Assembly: GCF_038049925.1 (NCBI RefSeq)
Contig: NZ_CP145809.1
Span: 2,762,599 to 2,826,598 of the forward strand
Length of the DNA stretch: 64,000 nucleotides
Reading direction: 5' to 3'
Origin: Georgenia sp. M64
GTDB lineage: Bacteria; Actinomycetota; Actinomycetes; Actinomycetales; Actinomycetaceae
Shown here: in pieces, positions 9,457 to 18,028 of the stretch
How the letters are laid out: each line of letters opens with the position of its first letter
Numbering within the stretch: position 1 is the first letter of the stretch
The notes under the pieces: generated by a model
Told to the model about the DNA's origin: nothing
Seen by the model: only the letters and a program-made list of their open reading frames with translations
Database searches by the model: none
Program-made: the position numbers and the translations under genes

Positions 9457-10202
9457 GTGGCGGACGGGAGCAGACGGGCGCTGGCCGCCCTGGCGACGAC
9501 GGCCGTCCTGCTGGCGGCGTGCACGGCGACCACCCCCGGCGACGGCCCGTCGAGCCCCGACAGCGGGCGGACAGGCGAGCCGGCCCCGACGACGGACCCG
9601 ACCACGACGCCGACCCCGGCGCCGAGAGCCCCGGCGCCGGCGGCACGGCGTCCCCGTCCCGCCCCGACGCGGCCGACGTCCTGCCGGCCGACTACCCGTG
9701 GGAGCCGCGGGAGGACCCCCCGCCCCTGGCGGACGTCGACGTCGCGGGCGAGCCGTGGCTCGGTGGGCTGTCGTCCCTCGACCCGGAGGACGGCCTCGAG
9801 GTCCCCGCCGACGGTCCCGGGCCCTACGCCGTCACCGGCGTCGACGTGTACGAGCAGGGCGAGGGCCAGAGCCGCGTGGTCGTGAGCTACGACGGCGACG
9901 GGCTCGCCGGTCTGCTCACCAGCGTCGTCGGCCCCACGGAGCTGCCGCCGGGCGTCGAGGTCCCCGACGGCGTCGACACCGCGTTCGTCCGCATCCCCGG
10001 CGCCACGGACCCCCTCGGCGGGGACCTGGTCGCCGGTCAGCTCGTGGACGCACCGCCCCTGCGCCACGTCAGCGGGGTCAGCATCGGCACGCCCGACGAG
10101 AACGGCACGACCTTCTACGTCGGGCTGCCCGAGGGCACCACCGTCTGGTACGTCGTCGACCACCCGGGGACGCTCGTCATCGTCGCGACCGACCCCGCCT
10201 GA
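9457..10202 (+). pseudogene. AMIN-like lipoprotein, frameshifted
   Basis: Two frames each hold half a protein. From the GTG at 9457 (AGGGGG six bases upstream) the first frame encodes a lipoprotein signal with lipobox LLAAC (Cys 22) and a Thr/Pro-rich linker, then degenerates. The frame one base back continues from about 9600-9660 with DAADVLPADYPWEP and a folded domain of about 160 residues to the stop at 10202. Joining them needs one extra base in the GC-rich linker. The folded part resembles the AMIN-like domain of the next gene. This may be a sequencing error, a real null allele or slippage. Confidence 0.6.
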
Positions 10203-10355
10203 CCCGCGGGCGCACCCGCCGCCGCTGCGCGGGTCGACCCGGACGGCTGCCGGGTCACGATTCGGCCTCGGCCGGTGCTTCGCCGTCCCCCGCGCGGGTG
10301 GCGCCTCCTACCGTGGGCGCCAGGGCGGCACGCGCCCGGAGCTTGGGAGGCCACC

Positions 10356-11015
10356 ATGAAGCGTTCGACCATCGCCGCGACCGCCGGCACGGCCCTGCTG
10401 CTGGTCCTGACGGCCTGCGGAGGCGGCGGACCGTCCGAGCCGGCCGCCCCGCCGGCGACGACCGCCGACGGCACCGAGAGCCCGGCCGCCCCGTCCCCCA
10501 CCGCGAGCGCCACCACCGGCGGTACGGCCGAACCTGCCGACGAGACCGACGAGCCGGTCGAGGACGTCGCCTACTCGACCGAGGCGCAGAACGACCCCGA
10601 GTGGCCCTCGGCCGGCGGTGACCTGCTGCCCGTGGCCGTGCGCGCGGGCGCCCACGAGGGCTTCGAGCGCGTGGTCCTCGACCTCGAGGGGACCGGGACG
10701 CCCGGTTGGCGGGTGGAGTACGTCGACGTCGCGATCGAGGACCCGCGCGGGACCGAGATCGACATCGACGGCGACGCGACGCTCCAGGTCATCGCCACCG
10801 GGGTGCGGATCCCCGAGGAGGACGAGCTCGACCGGGTCCTCCCCTCCGGCGAGGTCGACGTCGAGGGGACGGACGTGGTCGAGGAGGTCTACGTCACCGG
10901 GATCTTCGAGGGGCAGAACCAGGCGTTCATCGGTCTCGACTCCGAGCGGCCCTTCCGGGTCTTCACGCTGACCGAGCCGAGCCGGCTCGTGGTCGACATC
11001 CAGACCGAGGACTGA
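10356..11015 (+). CDS. AMIN-like domain lipoprotein
   Basis: A 219-residue predicted lipoprotein: signal segment with lipobox VLTAC (Cys 21), an Ala/Thr/Pro-rich linker to about residue 65, then an AMIN-like beta-rich domain (FERVVLDLEG, VEYVDVAIEDPRG, GIFEGQNQAFIGLD, FRVFTL, RLVVDIQ). AMIN-type domains bind cell-wall or surface glycan; the partner here is unknown. GGGAGG at 10345-10350 supports the ATG. It is a tandem neighbour of the frameshifted lipoprotein and probably its paralogue. Confidence 0.75.
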   Translation: MKRSTIAATAGTALLLVLTACGGGGPSEPAAPPATTADGTESPAAPSPTASATTGGTAEPADETDEPVEDVAYSTEAQNDPEWPSAGGDLLPVAVRAGAHEGFERVVLDLEGTGTPGWRVEYVDVAIEDPRGTEIDIDGDATLQVIATGVRIPEEDELDRVLPSGEVDVEGTDVVEEVYVTGIFEGQNQAFIGLDSERPFRVFTLTEPSRLVVDIQTED

Positions 11016-11114
11016 CCGGCCCGTCCCGGTCCCGGGCGCTGGTCGGGTCACGGGCGCTGGTCGGGTCGCGCGGCCGGCCGGGCCCGCTGGGGCCGGCCGA
11101 CCGCGCCCGGTCCC

Positions 11115-11321
11115 TCAGTCCAGCCGGAAGCCGATCTTCATCGTCACCTGGAAGTGCTTGATGGCGCCCTCCTCGAGATGACCGCGGACGTTGACGACCT
11201 CGAACCAGTCGAGGCCGTGCAGGGTCTCCGAGGCCTTGGCGAGCGCGTTCCGGATGGCCTGGTCGACCCCGTCGGGGGACGTCCCGACGATCTCACTGAC
11301 CTTGTACGTGTGGTCGGACAT
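11115..11321 (-). CDS. Dodecin (flavin-storage protein)
   Basis: A 68-residue protein matching dodecin throughout: YKVSEIVGTSPDGVDQAI, a central helix with LDWFEV (the Trp stacks on flavin), VRGHLEEGAIKHFQVTMKIGFRL. Dodecins form hollow dodecamers that bind flavins and, in actinobacteria, may bind FAD or CoA. The ATG has AAGGGA six bases upstream. The start region overlaps the 3' end of the acyltransferase gene by 29 bp, suggesting cotranscription. Confidence 0.93.
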   Translation of the reverse strand: MSDHTYKVSEIVGTSPDGVDQAIRNALAKASETLHGLDWFEVVNVRGHLEEGAIKHFQVTMKIGFRLD

Positions 11322-12198
11322 GTGCGGTCCCTTCGTCGTCTGCGGTGACGCGGTCAGTCTTCACCCGCGACCGCCCGGCGGCAACGGCAGGACCGGGAGG
11401 GGTGCGACCCAGCACCCGCTGCCGCAGCGCCTGCCGTCGCGCGCGGCGCGCCCGGCGGGCGGCGCGCCGGGCGGCGCGGGCGGCGTCGAACGACGCGCGG
11501 GGGTCGCCGTCGAGACGCATGTCGTAGGGCCGGGCCGGCGGTGCCTCCCCGCGGATCTCGGCCAGCTGGTCGGTGACCGCCGTCATGATCCGCGCGGTCG
11601 CCACCCGGATGGCGTCGCCGTCGTCGGCCGACAGGTCGGCCAGGTCCACGGGCGGTGCCGCGACGACCGTCACCTCCTTGGGCGGGAAGGGCCGGAACGA
11701 CGCCGAGTACCGCGGCACGACCCGGTGGGCGCCCCACTGCGCGATCGGGACGACGGGCGCCCCGGTGCGCAGGGCGAGGCGTGCGGCCCCGGTCCTGCCC
11801 ACCATCGGCCACAGGTGCGGGTCGCGGGTGTGGGTGCCCTCGGGGAAGATGACGACGCACTCCCCGGCGGCGAGCGCCGCCTCGGCCGCCGTCAGCGCGT
11901 GGCCCGCCTGCGCCGTTCCGCGCTCGACGGGGATCTGGCCCAGCCCACGGATCGCCCGGCCGAGGAGGGGGATCTCGAAGAGCGAGTCCTTCGCGAGGAA
12001 CCGCGGCGGCGCACCGTGCTCGTAGAGGAAGTGCGCGAGCGTGAGGGGGTCGAAGTTGGACACGTGGTTCGAGACCGCGATGAACCCCGTGGTGGGCAGG
12101 TGCTCACCCCCTCGCCAGCTCCGGCGGGTGCTGGCACGCATGACGGGGAGGATCAGGGCTGCCGCCAGCCGGTAGCCGCGGGACGCTGAACGAGCCAC
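11293..12198 (-). CDS. Lysophospholipid acyltransferase (PlsC-like)
   Basis: A 301-residue member of the glycerophosphate acyltransferase superfamily. The catalytic NHVSNFD (an NHx4D box) is at about residues 43-49, with FPEGTHTRD in the third block and PVVPIAQWGAHRV in the fourth. It probably acylates lysophosphatidic acid or a related acceptor at the membrane. The C-terminal 70 residues are very Arg/Ala-rich and likely disordered. GTG start. The 3' end overlaps the dodecin gene. Confidence 0.85.
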   Translation of the reverse strand: MARSASRGYRLAAALILPVMRASTRRSWRGGEHLPTTGFIAVSNHVSNFDPLTLAHFLYEHGAPPRFLAKDSLFEIPLLGRAIRGLGQIPVERGTAQAGHALTAAEAALAAGECVVIFPEGTHTRDPHLWPMVGRTGAARLALRTGAPVVPIAQWGAHRVVPRYSASFRPFPPKEVTVVAAPPVDLADLSADDGDAIRVATARIMTAVTDQLAEIRGEAPPARPYDMRLDGDPRASFDAARAARRAARRARRARRQALRQRVLGRTPPGPAVAAGRSRVKTDRVTADDEGTAHVRPHVQGQ

Positions 12199-12264
12199 GA
12201 GGCGATGCTATGGCCGTCCGCACCCCGCCGTGGCGGTTCGGACGCCGCGGCGACCACCCGTGGT

Positions 12265-12783
12265 TCAGCCGGTCTCGCGCGCCCTGAGCACCAGGCCCCT
12301 GACGTAGGAGGCCTGCCCGAGGTGCTGGAGATCGTCGGCGACGACGCTCACGAGCCGCACCCCCAGCGTCACCGGTGGATCCCAGCTCTCGTCCACGACG
12401 CGGTCGAGGTCCTCCTCGGCGAGGGTGGCGAGGTACTCGCAGGTGCGCCGGTGGACGTCGCGGAGGTAGCCGGTGAGCTCCTCGGCGCCCGCCCGGACCT
12501 TGGCGACGTCGGCGCTCGAGTGCCCGTACCCCGTCGAGAGGGCGGGCAGGTCGAGCGAGAAGCGGTCGACCCAGCCGTCGCTCACCCAGGACTGCTCGGT
12601 GCCCGCGACCGCCGACACCTGGGAGTCCTGGCCTCGGGCGAGGTGCCAGACGAGCCAGGCGATCGAGTTGGCGTCGGTGTCCGGCCGTCGGAGGAGCTCC
12701 TCCGCGCTCAGGCCGTCGAGGACGCGCTCGACCTCGTCCGGCACCCGGGAGTACGCCTCGATCAGCAGCTCGGCGGTGTTCAT
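12265..12783 (-). CDS. DUF664/DinB-fold putative mycothiol-dependent protein
   Basis: A 172-residue four-helix DinB-type protein of the DUF664 (mycothiol S-transferase-like) family. Candidate metal ligands are the His in VWHLARGQ (about residue 47) and in DLQHLGQASYVRG near the C-terminus. Its opening MNTAELLIEAYSRVPDEV is typical of the family. In actinobacteria such proteins use mycothiol to detoxify electrophiles, but the substrate is unknown. Confidence 0.75.
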   Translation of the reverse strand: MNTAELLIEAYSRVPDEVERVLDGLSAEELLRRPDTDANSIAWLVWHLARGQDSQVSAVAGTEQSWVSDGWVDRFSLDLPALSTGYGHSSADVAKVRAGAEELTGYLRDVHRRTCEYLATLAEEDLDRVVDESWDPPVTLGVRLVSVVADDLQHLGQASYVRGLVLRARETG

Positions 12784-12898
12784 GCCTCCAGTCTGGCGCT
12801 GCCGCGGCGCCGCGCCACCGGGTTGGGCGAGGTACGTGCGGGAGCCGCCGGCTCGGGCCGCCGGCCGACCACGGTGCCAGGCGGCACGGTGGGTCGGC

Positions 12899-14218
12899 TC
12901 AGGCGGCGACGAGAGCGCGCGCGCCGAGGGCCTCGAGCTTGTCCTGGAAGTTCTCGTACCCCCGGTTGATGATGTCGATCCCGCTCACCCGCGACGTCCC
13001 CTGGGCGGTGAGCGCCGCGATGAGGTGCGAGAAGCCGCCGCGGAGGTCCGGCACCATGATGTCGGCCGCGCTCAGCGGCGTGGGACCGGAGATGACGGCG
13101 GAGTGGTTGAAGTTGCGCTGGCCGAAGCGGCACTGCAGGCCGCCGAGGCACTCGCGGTAGATCTGGATCTTGGCGCCCATGCCGCGCAGCGCCTCGGTGA
13201 AGCCGAACCGGTTCTCGTAGACCGTCTCGTGCACGATCGACAGACCCGTCGCCTGCGTCAGGGCCACCACCAGGGGCTGCTGCCAGTCGGTCATGAAGCC
13301 CGGGTGGACGTCGGTCTCCAGGACGATGGAGCTGAGGTCGCCGCCGGGGTGCCAGAACCGGATGCCGTCCTCGCGGACGTCGAACGCCCCGCCGACCTTC
13401 CGGAAGGTGTTGAGGAAGGTCATCATCTCCGGCTGGGTGGCCCCGCGCACGAAGATGTCGCCCTGGGTGGCCAGCGCGGCCGACGCCCAGGAGCCGGCCT
13501 CGATGCGGTCGGCGAGCGAGGTGTGGCTGAAGCCCCCGAGGCGGGCCACGCCCTCGATCCGGACGGTCCGGTCGGTGTCGACCGAGATGATCGCGCCCAT
13601 CTTCTGCAGGACCGCGATGAGGTCCATGATCTCCGGCTCGATCGCCGCGTTGCGCAGCTCCGTCAGGCCGGCCGCCCGCACCGCGGTGAGGAGGGTCTGC
13701 TCGGTGGCGCCGACGCTCGGGTACGGCAGCTCGATCCGCGCGCCGTGCAGGCCCCGCGGGGCCGAGAGGTGGATGCCCTGGGTCCGCTTGTCGACCACGG
13801 CCCCGAACTGCCGCAGGATCTCCAGGTGGTAGTCGATCGGCCGGTCGCCGATCCGGCAGCCACCCAGGTCGGGGATGAACGCCTCCCCGAGCCGGTGCAG
13901 GAGCGGGCCGCAGAAGAGGATCGGGATGCGGCTGGAGCCGGCGTGGGCGTCGATGTCCGCGACGTGCGCGGACTCCACGTTGCTGGGGTCGAGGTGGATC
14001 ACCCCGGACTCCCGCTCGTGGTCGACGGTGACGCCGTGCAGGCGCAGCAGGTCGGAGACGACGTCGACGTCCCGGATGAGCGGGACGTTGCGCAGCACGG
14101 ACGGTTCCTCGCCGAGGAGGGAGGCGACCATCGCCTTGGAGACGAAGTTCTTGGCACCGCGGACGGTGATCTCACCGTTCAGGGGCGTGCCGCCCTCGAT
14201 CGTCAGGAGCCCGCTCAT
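12899..14218 (-). CDS. murA: UDP-N-acetylglucosamine 1-carboxyvinyltransferase
   Basis: A 439-residue enzyme that transfers enolpyruvate from PEP to UDP-GlcNAc, the first committed step of peptidoglycan synthesis. The substrate-binding K23-N24 in RGAKNF and the PEP-adduct cysteine C121 in LGGCRIGDRP are present, the latter predicting fosfomycin sensitivity unless other factors intervene. PSVGATEQTLL and DIMVPDLRGGFSHL are family motifs. I chose the ATG at 14218 with GAGG five bases upstream; a GTG at 14224 would add two residues. Monocistronic by appearance. Confidence 0.93.
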   Translation of the reverse strand: MSGLLTIEGGTPLNGEITVRGAKNFVSKAMVASLLGEEPSVLRNVPLIRDVDVVSDLLRLHGVTVDHERESGVIHLDPSNVESAHVADIDAHAGSSRIPILFCGPLLHRLGEAFIPDLGGCRIGDRPIDYHLEILRQFGAVVDKRTQGIHLSAPRGLHGARIELPYPSVGATEQTLLTAVRAAGLTELRNAAIEPEIMDLIAVLQKMGAIISVDTDRTVRIEGVARLGGFSHTSLADRIEAGSWASAALATQGDIFVRGATQPEMMTFLNTFRKVGGAFDVREDGIRFWHPGGDLSSIVLETDVHPGFMTDWQQPLVVALTQATGLSIVHETVYENRFGFTEALRGMGAKIQIYRECLGGLQCRFGQRNFNHSAVISGPTPLSAADIMVPDLRGGFSHLIAALTAQGTSRVSGIDIINRGYENFQDKLEALGARALVAA

Positions 14219-14426
14219 ACTCACCTCACCCGGCCCCGGCCGGGCCGGGGCACTGTCTCTGCCCCCGCCCGGGTGGCCAGGGATGCCTCAGGATACGTCG
14301 GCCACCGCCGGACGGGGCACCCCGGGGCCGTGTCGCCTCGAACACACGGCCCTCGTCGGCCTCGCCGGCGGAGGGGCCGGCGGCGCACCACCGGCCCCGG
14401 GCGTGCGCCGCGTCGAGGCGCGCGCC

Positions 14427-15107
14427 TCAGCCGAGCGGTGCGTCCGAGTGTGCGGGCAGGTGGGAGCTGTCCGTGACCGGGCGCGCCGCCATGATGTGCG
14501 CGGGCGGCAGGTGCCGGGCCGGCAGGGTCCGGGGCCGCCACGACGCACGTTCGTGCTCGTAGGCGGTGATGTCCGGCTCGTTCTGCAGCGTGAGGCCGAT
14601 GTCGTCCAGGCCCTCGATGAGCCGCCAGCGCGTGTAGTCGTCGATCTGGAACGTGCCGTGCACGTCCCCGGCGACGACGGTCCTCGCCACCAGGTCCACG
14701 GTCACCTCGGTGCCGGGCTCGTTCTCGAGGACCTTCCAGAGCATCTCGGCGTCCTCCTGGGAGATGACGCCGGCCACGAGCCCCTGCTTGCCCGAGTTCC
14801 CGCGGAAGATGTCCGCGAACCGCGGCGCGAGGACCACCTTGAAGCCGTAGTCCTTGAGCGCCCACACCGCGTGCTCGCGGGAGGAGCCGGTGCCGAAGTC
14901 GGGACCGGCCACGAGCACCGACCCGTTCGCGTACGCCGGCTTGTTGAGCACGAAGTCCGGGTTGCCGCGCCACGCCGCGAAGAGCGCGTCCTCGAAGCCC
15001 GTGCGCGTGACGCGCTTGAGGTAGACGGCCGGGATGATCTGGTCGGTGTCGACGTTGCTGCGGCGCAGCGGGACGCCGACACCGGTGTGCTGGGTGAACT
15101 TGTCCAT
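14427..15107 (-). CDS. leuD: 3-isopropylmalate dehydratase small subunit
   Basis: A 226-residue LeuD, partner of LeuC in the isomerisation of 2- to 3-isopropylmalate (leucine pathway; it can also serve citramalate in the CimA route). Motifs: [13 protein letters not shown] at the N-terminus, [17 protein letters not shown], and [15 protein letters not shown]. The C-terminal 25 residues are a poorly conserved tail. It lies 13 bp after leuC, with a clear GGAGAG before its ATG; the two form an operon. Confidence 0.95.
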   Translation of the reverse strand: MDKFTQHTGVGVPLRRSNVDTDQIIPAVYLKRVTRTGFEDALFAAWRGNPDFVLNKPAYANGSVLVAGPDFGTGSSREHAVWALKDYGFKVVLAPRFADIFRGNSGKQGLVAGVISQEDAEMLWKVLENEPGTEVTVDLVARTVVAGDVHGTFQIDDYTRWRLIEGLDDIGLTLQNEPDITAYEHERASWRPRTLPARHLPPAHIMAARPVTDSSHLPAHSDAPLG

Positions 15108-15120
15108 GGTGGCTCTCTCC

Positions 15121-16551
15121 TCAGGCGCCGACGGCGGTGGTCTGGGCCGGCTCGAGGTCGACCGGGGCGGACAGGGTGCCGCGGACGGCGGTGGCGGCAG
15201 CGACGAGCGGGGACACCAGGTGGGTGCGGCCCCCCTTGCCCTGGCGGCCCTCGAAGTTGCGGTTCGACGTCGAGGCCGCCCGCTCCCCCGGCTTGAGCTG
15301 GTCGGGGTTCATCCCCAGGCACATGGAGCAGCCGGCGTTGCGCCACTCGGCGCCGAAGTCGAGGAACACCTGGTCCAGGCCCTCGGACTCGGCCTGCAGC
15401 CGCACCCGCGCGGATCCGGGGACGACGAGGACGCGTACGTCGTCGGCCTTCCGGCGCCCCTTGAGGACCTCGGCGACGGCGCGCAGGTCCTCGATGCGCC
15501 CGTTCGTGCACGAGCCGATGAAGACGGTGTCGACGTGGATGTCGCGCAGCGGCGTCCCGGGGGCGAGGTCCATGTACTCCAGCGCCCGCTCGGCGGCCCT
15601 GCGCTCGGACTCCTCGACGATGTCGACCGGGTCCGGCACGCTCGCCGACAGCGGCAGGCCCTGTCCGGGGTTCGTGCCCCAGGTGACGAAGGGCTCGAGG
15701 TCGGCGGCGTCGAGATCGACCTCGGTGTCGAAGACGGCGTCGTCGTCGGATCGCAGGGTGCGCCAGTACTCGACGGCGGCGTCCCAGTCGGCCCCCTCGG
15801 GGGCGTGCGGACGGCCCTTGATGTACTCGAAGGTGGTCTCGTCGGGGGCGATCATCCCGGCGCGCGCGCCGGCCTCGATGGACATGTTGCAGATCGTCAT
15901 CCGCGCCTCCATCGAGAGGTTGCGGATCGCCTCCCCGCGGTACTCCAGGACGTAGCCCTGCCCCCCGCCGGTCCCGATCTTGGCGATGATCGCCAGGATG
16001 ATGTCCTTGGCGGTGGTGCCCTCACGCAGGCGCCCGTTGACGTTGATCGCCATGGTCCGGAAGGGCGCGAGCGGCAGCGTCTGGGTGGCGAGGACGTGCT
16101 CGACCTCCGACGTGCCGATGCCGAAGGCCAGGGCGCCGAAGGCACCGTGGGTGGAGGTGTGGGAGTCGCCGCACACGACCGTCAGGCCCGGCATCGTCAG
16201 GCCGAGCTGCGGGCCGACGACGTGGACGATGCCCTGGTCGGCGTCGCCCAGGGAGTGCAGGCGGATCCCGAACTCCTCCGCGTTGTGCCGCAGCGTCTCG
16301 ATCTGCGTCCGGCTGGTCGCGTCCGCGATGGGCCGGTCGATGTCCAGCGTCGGGGTGTTGTGGTCCTCGGTGGCGATCGTGAGGTCCGGACGGCGGACCG
16401 GGCGGCCGGCGAGGCGCAGGCCCTCGAAGGCCTGCGGGCTGGTCACCTCGTGCACGAGGTGCAGGTCGATGTAGAGCAGGTCGGGCGCTCCGTCGGTTCC
16501 CTTGCGCACCACGTGCGCGTCCCAGACCTTCTCGGCCAGCGTTCCGCTCAT
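15121..16551 (-). CDS. leuC: 3-isopropylmalate dehydratase large subunit
   Basis: A 476-residue aconitase-family subunit carrying the [4Fe-4S] cluster. Visible motifs: [28 protein letters not shown] split around the catalytic His/Asp, [11 protein letters not shown] (first cluster Cys) and [11 protein letters not shown] (second and third). GGAGGAG precedes the ATG. It is the first gene of leuCD, divergent from the IclR regulator; the 100-bp gap holds the perfect operator-like palindrome described separately. Confidence 0.97.
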   Translation of the reverse strand: MSGTLAEKVWDAHVVRKGTDGAPDLLYIDLHLVHEVTSPQAFEGLRLAGRPVRRPDLTIATEDHNTPTLDIDRPIADATSRTQIETLRHNAEEFGIRLHSLGDADQGIVHVVGPQLGLTMPGLTVVCGDSHTSTHGAFGALAFGIGTSEVEHVLATQTLPLAPFRTMAINVNGRLREGTTAKDIILAIIAKIGTGGGQGYVLEYRGEAIRNLSMEARMTICNMSIEAGARAGMIAPDETTFEYIKGRPHAPEGADWDAAVEYWRTLRSDDDAVFDTEVDLDAADLEPFVTWGTNPGQGLPLSASVPDPVDIVEESERRAAERALEYMDLAPGTPLRDIHVDTVFIGSCTNGRIEDLRAVAEVLKGRRKADDVRVLVVPGSARVRLQAESEGLDQVFLDFGAEWRNAGCSMCLGMNPDQLKPGERAASTSNRNFEGRQGKGGRTHLVSPLVAAATAVRGTLSAPVDLEPAQTTAVGA

Positions 16552-16615
16552 CGCGACTTTCTCCTCCTCGACGGCCGGGCTCTTGGCCTGCCCGGCGGGG
16601 CACTTCGTCGGACAC

Positions 16616-16645
16616 TTGCAATCTCAGTGGCTGAGATGCCAGTAT
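16616..16645 (+). promoter_or_regulatory. Putative promoter of the IclR regulator gene
   Basis: TTGCAA at 16616-16621 and CAGTAT at 16640-16645 are separated by 18 bp, and the palindrome fills the spacer. The predicted start of transcription falls at about the A of the ATG (16652), so the mRNA may be leaderless. No Shine-Dalgarno sequence precedes the ATG, which fits. Confidence 0.45.
16621..16637. promoter_or_regulatory. Operator-like palindrome between leuC and the IclR gene
   Basis: A perfect inverted repeat with 7-bp arms, ATCTCAG TGG CTGAGAT. It lies 70 bp upstream of leuC and 14 bp upstream of the IclR start. NdgR/LtbR-type IclR regulators bind in this intergenic gap in Streptomyces and Corynebacterium, so the palindrome is probably the regulator's own and leuCD's binding site. 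It lies between the putative -35 and -10 of the regulator promoter. Confidence 0.7.
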
Positions 16646-16651
16646 CGGTAC

Positions 16652-17374
16652 ATGGACAACTCTAGCGGAGTCGGCGTTCTTGACAAGGCCGCCACGGTTC
16701 TCGGTGCGCTGGAGGCGGGACCGGCCACCCTCGCCCAGCTCGTCAGCGCCACGCACCTCGCACGGCCGACGGCGCACCGCCTCGCCGTCGCCCTCGAGCA
16801 CCACCGTCTCGTCGCCCGTGACATGCAGGGCCGGTTCGTCCTCGGCCCGCGCCTGGCCGAGCTCGCCTCCGCCGCCGGCGAGGACCGCCTCCTGGCCGCG
16901 GCCACCCCGGTCCTCACGGCGCTGCGCGACCACACCAACGAGTCGGCCCAGCTCTACCGGCGCCAGGGCGACCAGCGGATCTGCGTCGCCGCCGCCGAGC
17001 GGCCCATGGGGCTGCGGGACTCCATCCCGGTCGGGGCCACCCTGAGCATGCTGGCCGGCTCCGCGGCGCAGGTGCTCCTCGCGTGGGAGGAGCCCGACCG
17101 CCTCCACCGCGGGCTGCACGGCGCGAACTTCACCGCCACGATGCTCTCGGCCGTGCGCCGGCGCGGCTGGTCGCAGTCGGTGGCCGAGCGCGAGCCCGGC
17201 GTCGCGTCGGTCTCCGCGCCGGTGCGCGGACCGTCCGGCCGGGTGCTGGCCGCCGTCTCCATCTCCGGGCCGATCGAGCGGATGGGCCGCCAGCCCGGCC
17301 GGCTCCACGCCGCGGCGGTCGTCGCGGCCGCGAACCGCCTCACCGAGGTCCTCAAGCGGACCGAGGAGGGCTGA
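16652..17374 (+). CDS. ndgR: IclR-family regulator of leuCD (NdgR/LtbR type)
   Basis: A 240-residue IclR-type regulator: winged helix-turn-helix at residues about 8-65 (LDKAATVLGALEAGPATLAQL, ATHLARPTAHRLAVAL), then the effector-binding domain (LRDSIPVGATLSMLAGSAAQVLL). In streptomycetes and corynebacteria the regulator divergent from leuCD (NdgR/LtbR) controls leucine and other amino-acid genes. Position and length match, so the symbol is by synteny and family. No ribosome binding site is visible, in line with a leaderless transcript. Confidence 0.85.
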   Translation: MDNSSGVGVLDKAATVLGALEAGPATLAQLVSATHLARPTAHRLAVALEHHRLVARDMQGRFVLGPRLAELASAAGEDRLLAAATPVLTALRDHTNESAQLYRRQGDQRICVAAAERPMGLRDSIPVGATLSMLAGSAAQVLLAWEEPDRLHRGLHGANFTATMLSAVRRRGWSQSVAEREPGVASVSAPVRGPSGRVLAAVSISGPIERMGRQPGRLHAAAVVAAANRLTEVLKRTEEG

Positions 17375-17390
17375 GCGACACGGCCAACGA

Positions 17391-17424
17391 CGAGAGGCTC
17401 CCACCGCGTGGTGGGAGCCTCTCG
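17391..17424. terminator. 15-bp perfect hairpin between the IclR and tRNA-Glu genes
   Basis: Bases 17391-17405 pair perfectly with 17410-17424 around the loop GCGT. It lies 16 bp after the IclR stop and 8 bp from the 3' end of the first tRNA-Glu, so it can end transcription from both sides. There is no U-tract, as is common in high-GC actinobacteria. Confidence 0.7.
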
Positions 17425-17431
17425 CTCGTTG

Positions 17432-17504
17432 TAGCCCCGACCGGATTCGAACCGGCGCCGCCGCCTTGAGAGGGCGGTGTCCTAGGCCGCTAGACGACGG
17501 GGCC
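17432..17504 (-). tRNA. tRNA-Glu (CTC)
   Basis: A 73-nt cloverleaf. Its acceptor 5' strand is GGCCCCG, its anticodon stem CCGCC/GGCGG frames the loop CTCTCAA (anticodon CTC), and its T-loop is TTCGAAT. The discriminator is A, and CCA is not encoded. The D-arm region TCGTCTAGCGGCCTAGGAC is typical of bacterial tRNA-Glu. The 17675-17747 copy appears identical. Confidence 0.93.
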
Positions 17505-17633
17505 ATGGCTTCCTGAGCCTGGACGAGCATACCCGAGCCGTCCGGGCGAGGTCGCCCCCGCCGGCTATGACGCCCGTCACGCTCCCGGACGGCTGCCCCG
17601 GAGACGAACCGAGACGTCTGCCCCGGAAGACGG

Positions 17634-17667
17634 CGAGAGACCCTCACCGCGTGGTGAGGACCTCTCG
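17634..17667. terminator. Hairpin downstream of second tRNA-Glu
   Basis: A stem-loop with arms 17634-17648 and 17653-17667, loop GCGT and two mismatches. It is a diverged copy of the hairpin at 17391-17424 and keeps the same distance to its tRNA (period 243 bp). It probably terminates the second tRNA-Glu transcript. Confidence 0.65.
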
Positions 17668-17674
17668 CCCCTTG

Positions 17675-17747
17675 TAGCCCCGACCGGATTCGAACCGGCG
17701 CCGCCGCCTTGAGAGGGCGGTGTCCTAGGCCGCTAGACGACGGGGCC
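17675..17747 (-). tRNA. tRNA-Glu (CTC), second copy
   Basis: Identical by eye to the first tRNA-Glu: anticodon CTC, same acceptor and T-arm, no encoded CCA. Together with its downstream hairpin it forms a 243-bp tandem duplication with the first copy; the non-tRNA spacer has diverged. Confidence 0.93.
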
Positions 17748-17797
17748 CTGACATGGTCTTCCTGGTGGGAACCCCCGGACGTGCCGGAGGTCGACCG

Positions 17798-17869
17798 CTG
17801 GGGTACCAGGACTCGAACCTAGACTAACTGAACCAGAATCAGTCGTGCTGCCAATTACACCATACCCCA
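17798..17869 (-). tRNA. tRNA-Gln (CTG)
   Basis: A 72-nt cloverleaf: acceptor TGGGGTA/TACCCCA with the U1-A72 pair usual for bacterial tRNA-Gln, anticodon stem ACTGA/TCAGT with loop TTCTGGT (anticodon CTG), T-loop TTCGAGT, discriminator G, no encoded CCA. It lies about 50 bp upstream of the tRNA-Glu pair on the same strand, probably a common transcript. Confidence 0.93.
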
Positions 17870-18028
17870 TGGGGGTACGACCTCCGCCTCGCCGCTGCGG
17901 GCCGGTGGGGGTCGTGCCGTCGCAGAACACTACCCGAGCCACGGTGCGGCGACCAAACCCGCGACGAGCACTATGACCGACCTCACGCGCCGCCGCGCGG
18001 GCGTCGAGGCGGCCGTTACCGTGTCGTC

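Noticed and set aside
16552-16620. A promoter for leuC with defined -35 and -10
   Set aside because: I could not find a convincing pair of boxes on the minus strand, so none is annotated.
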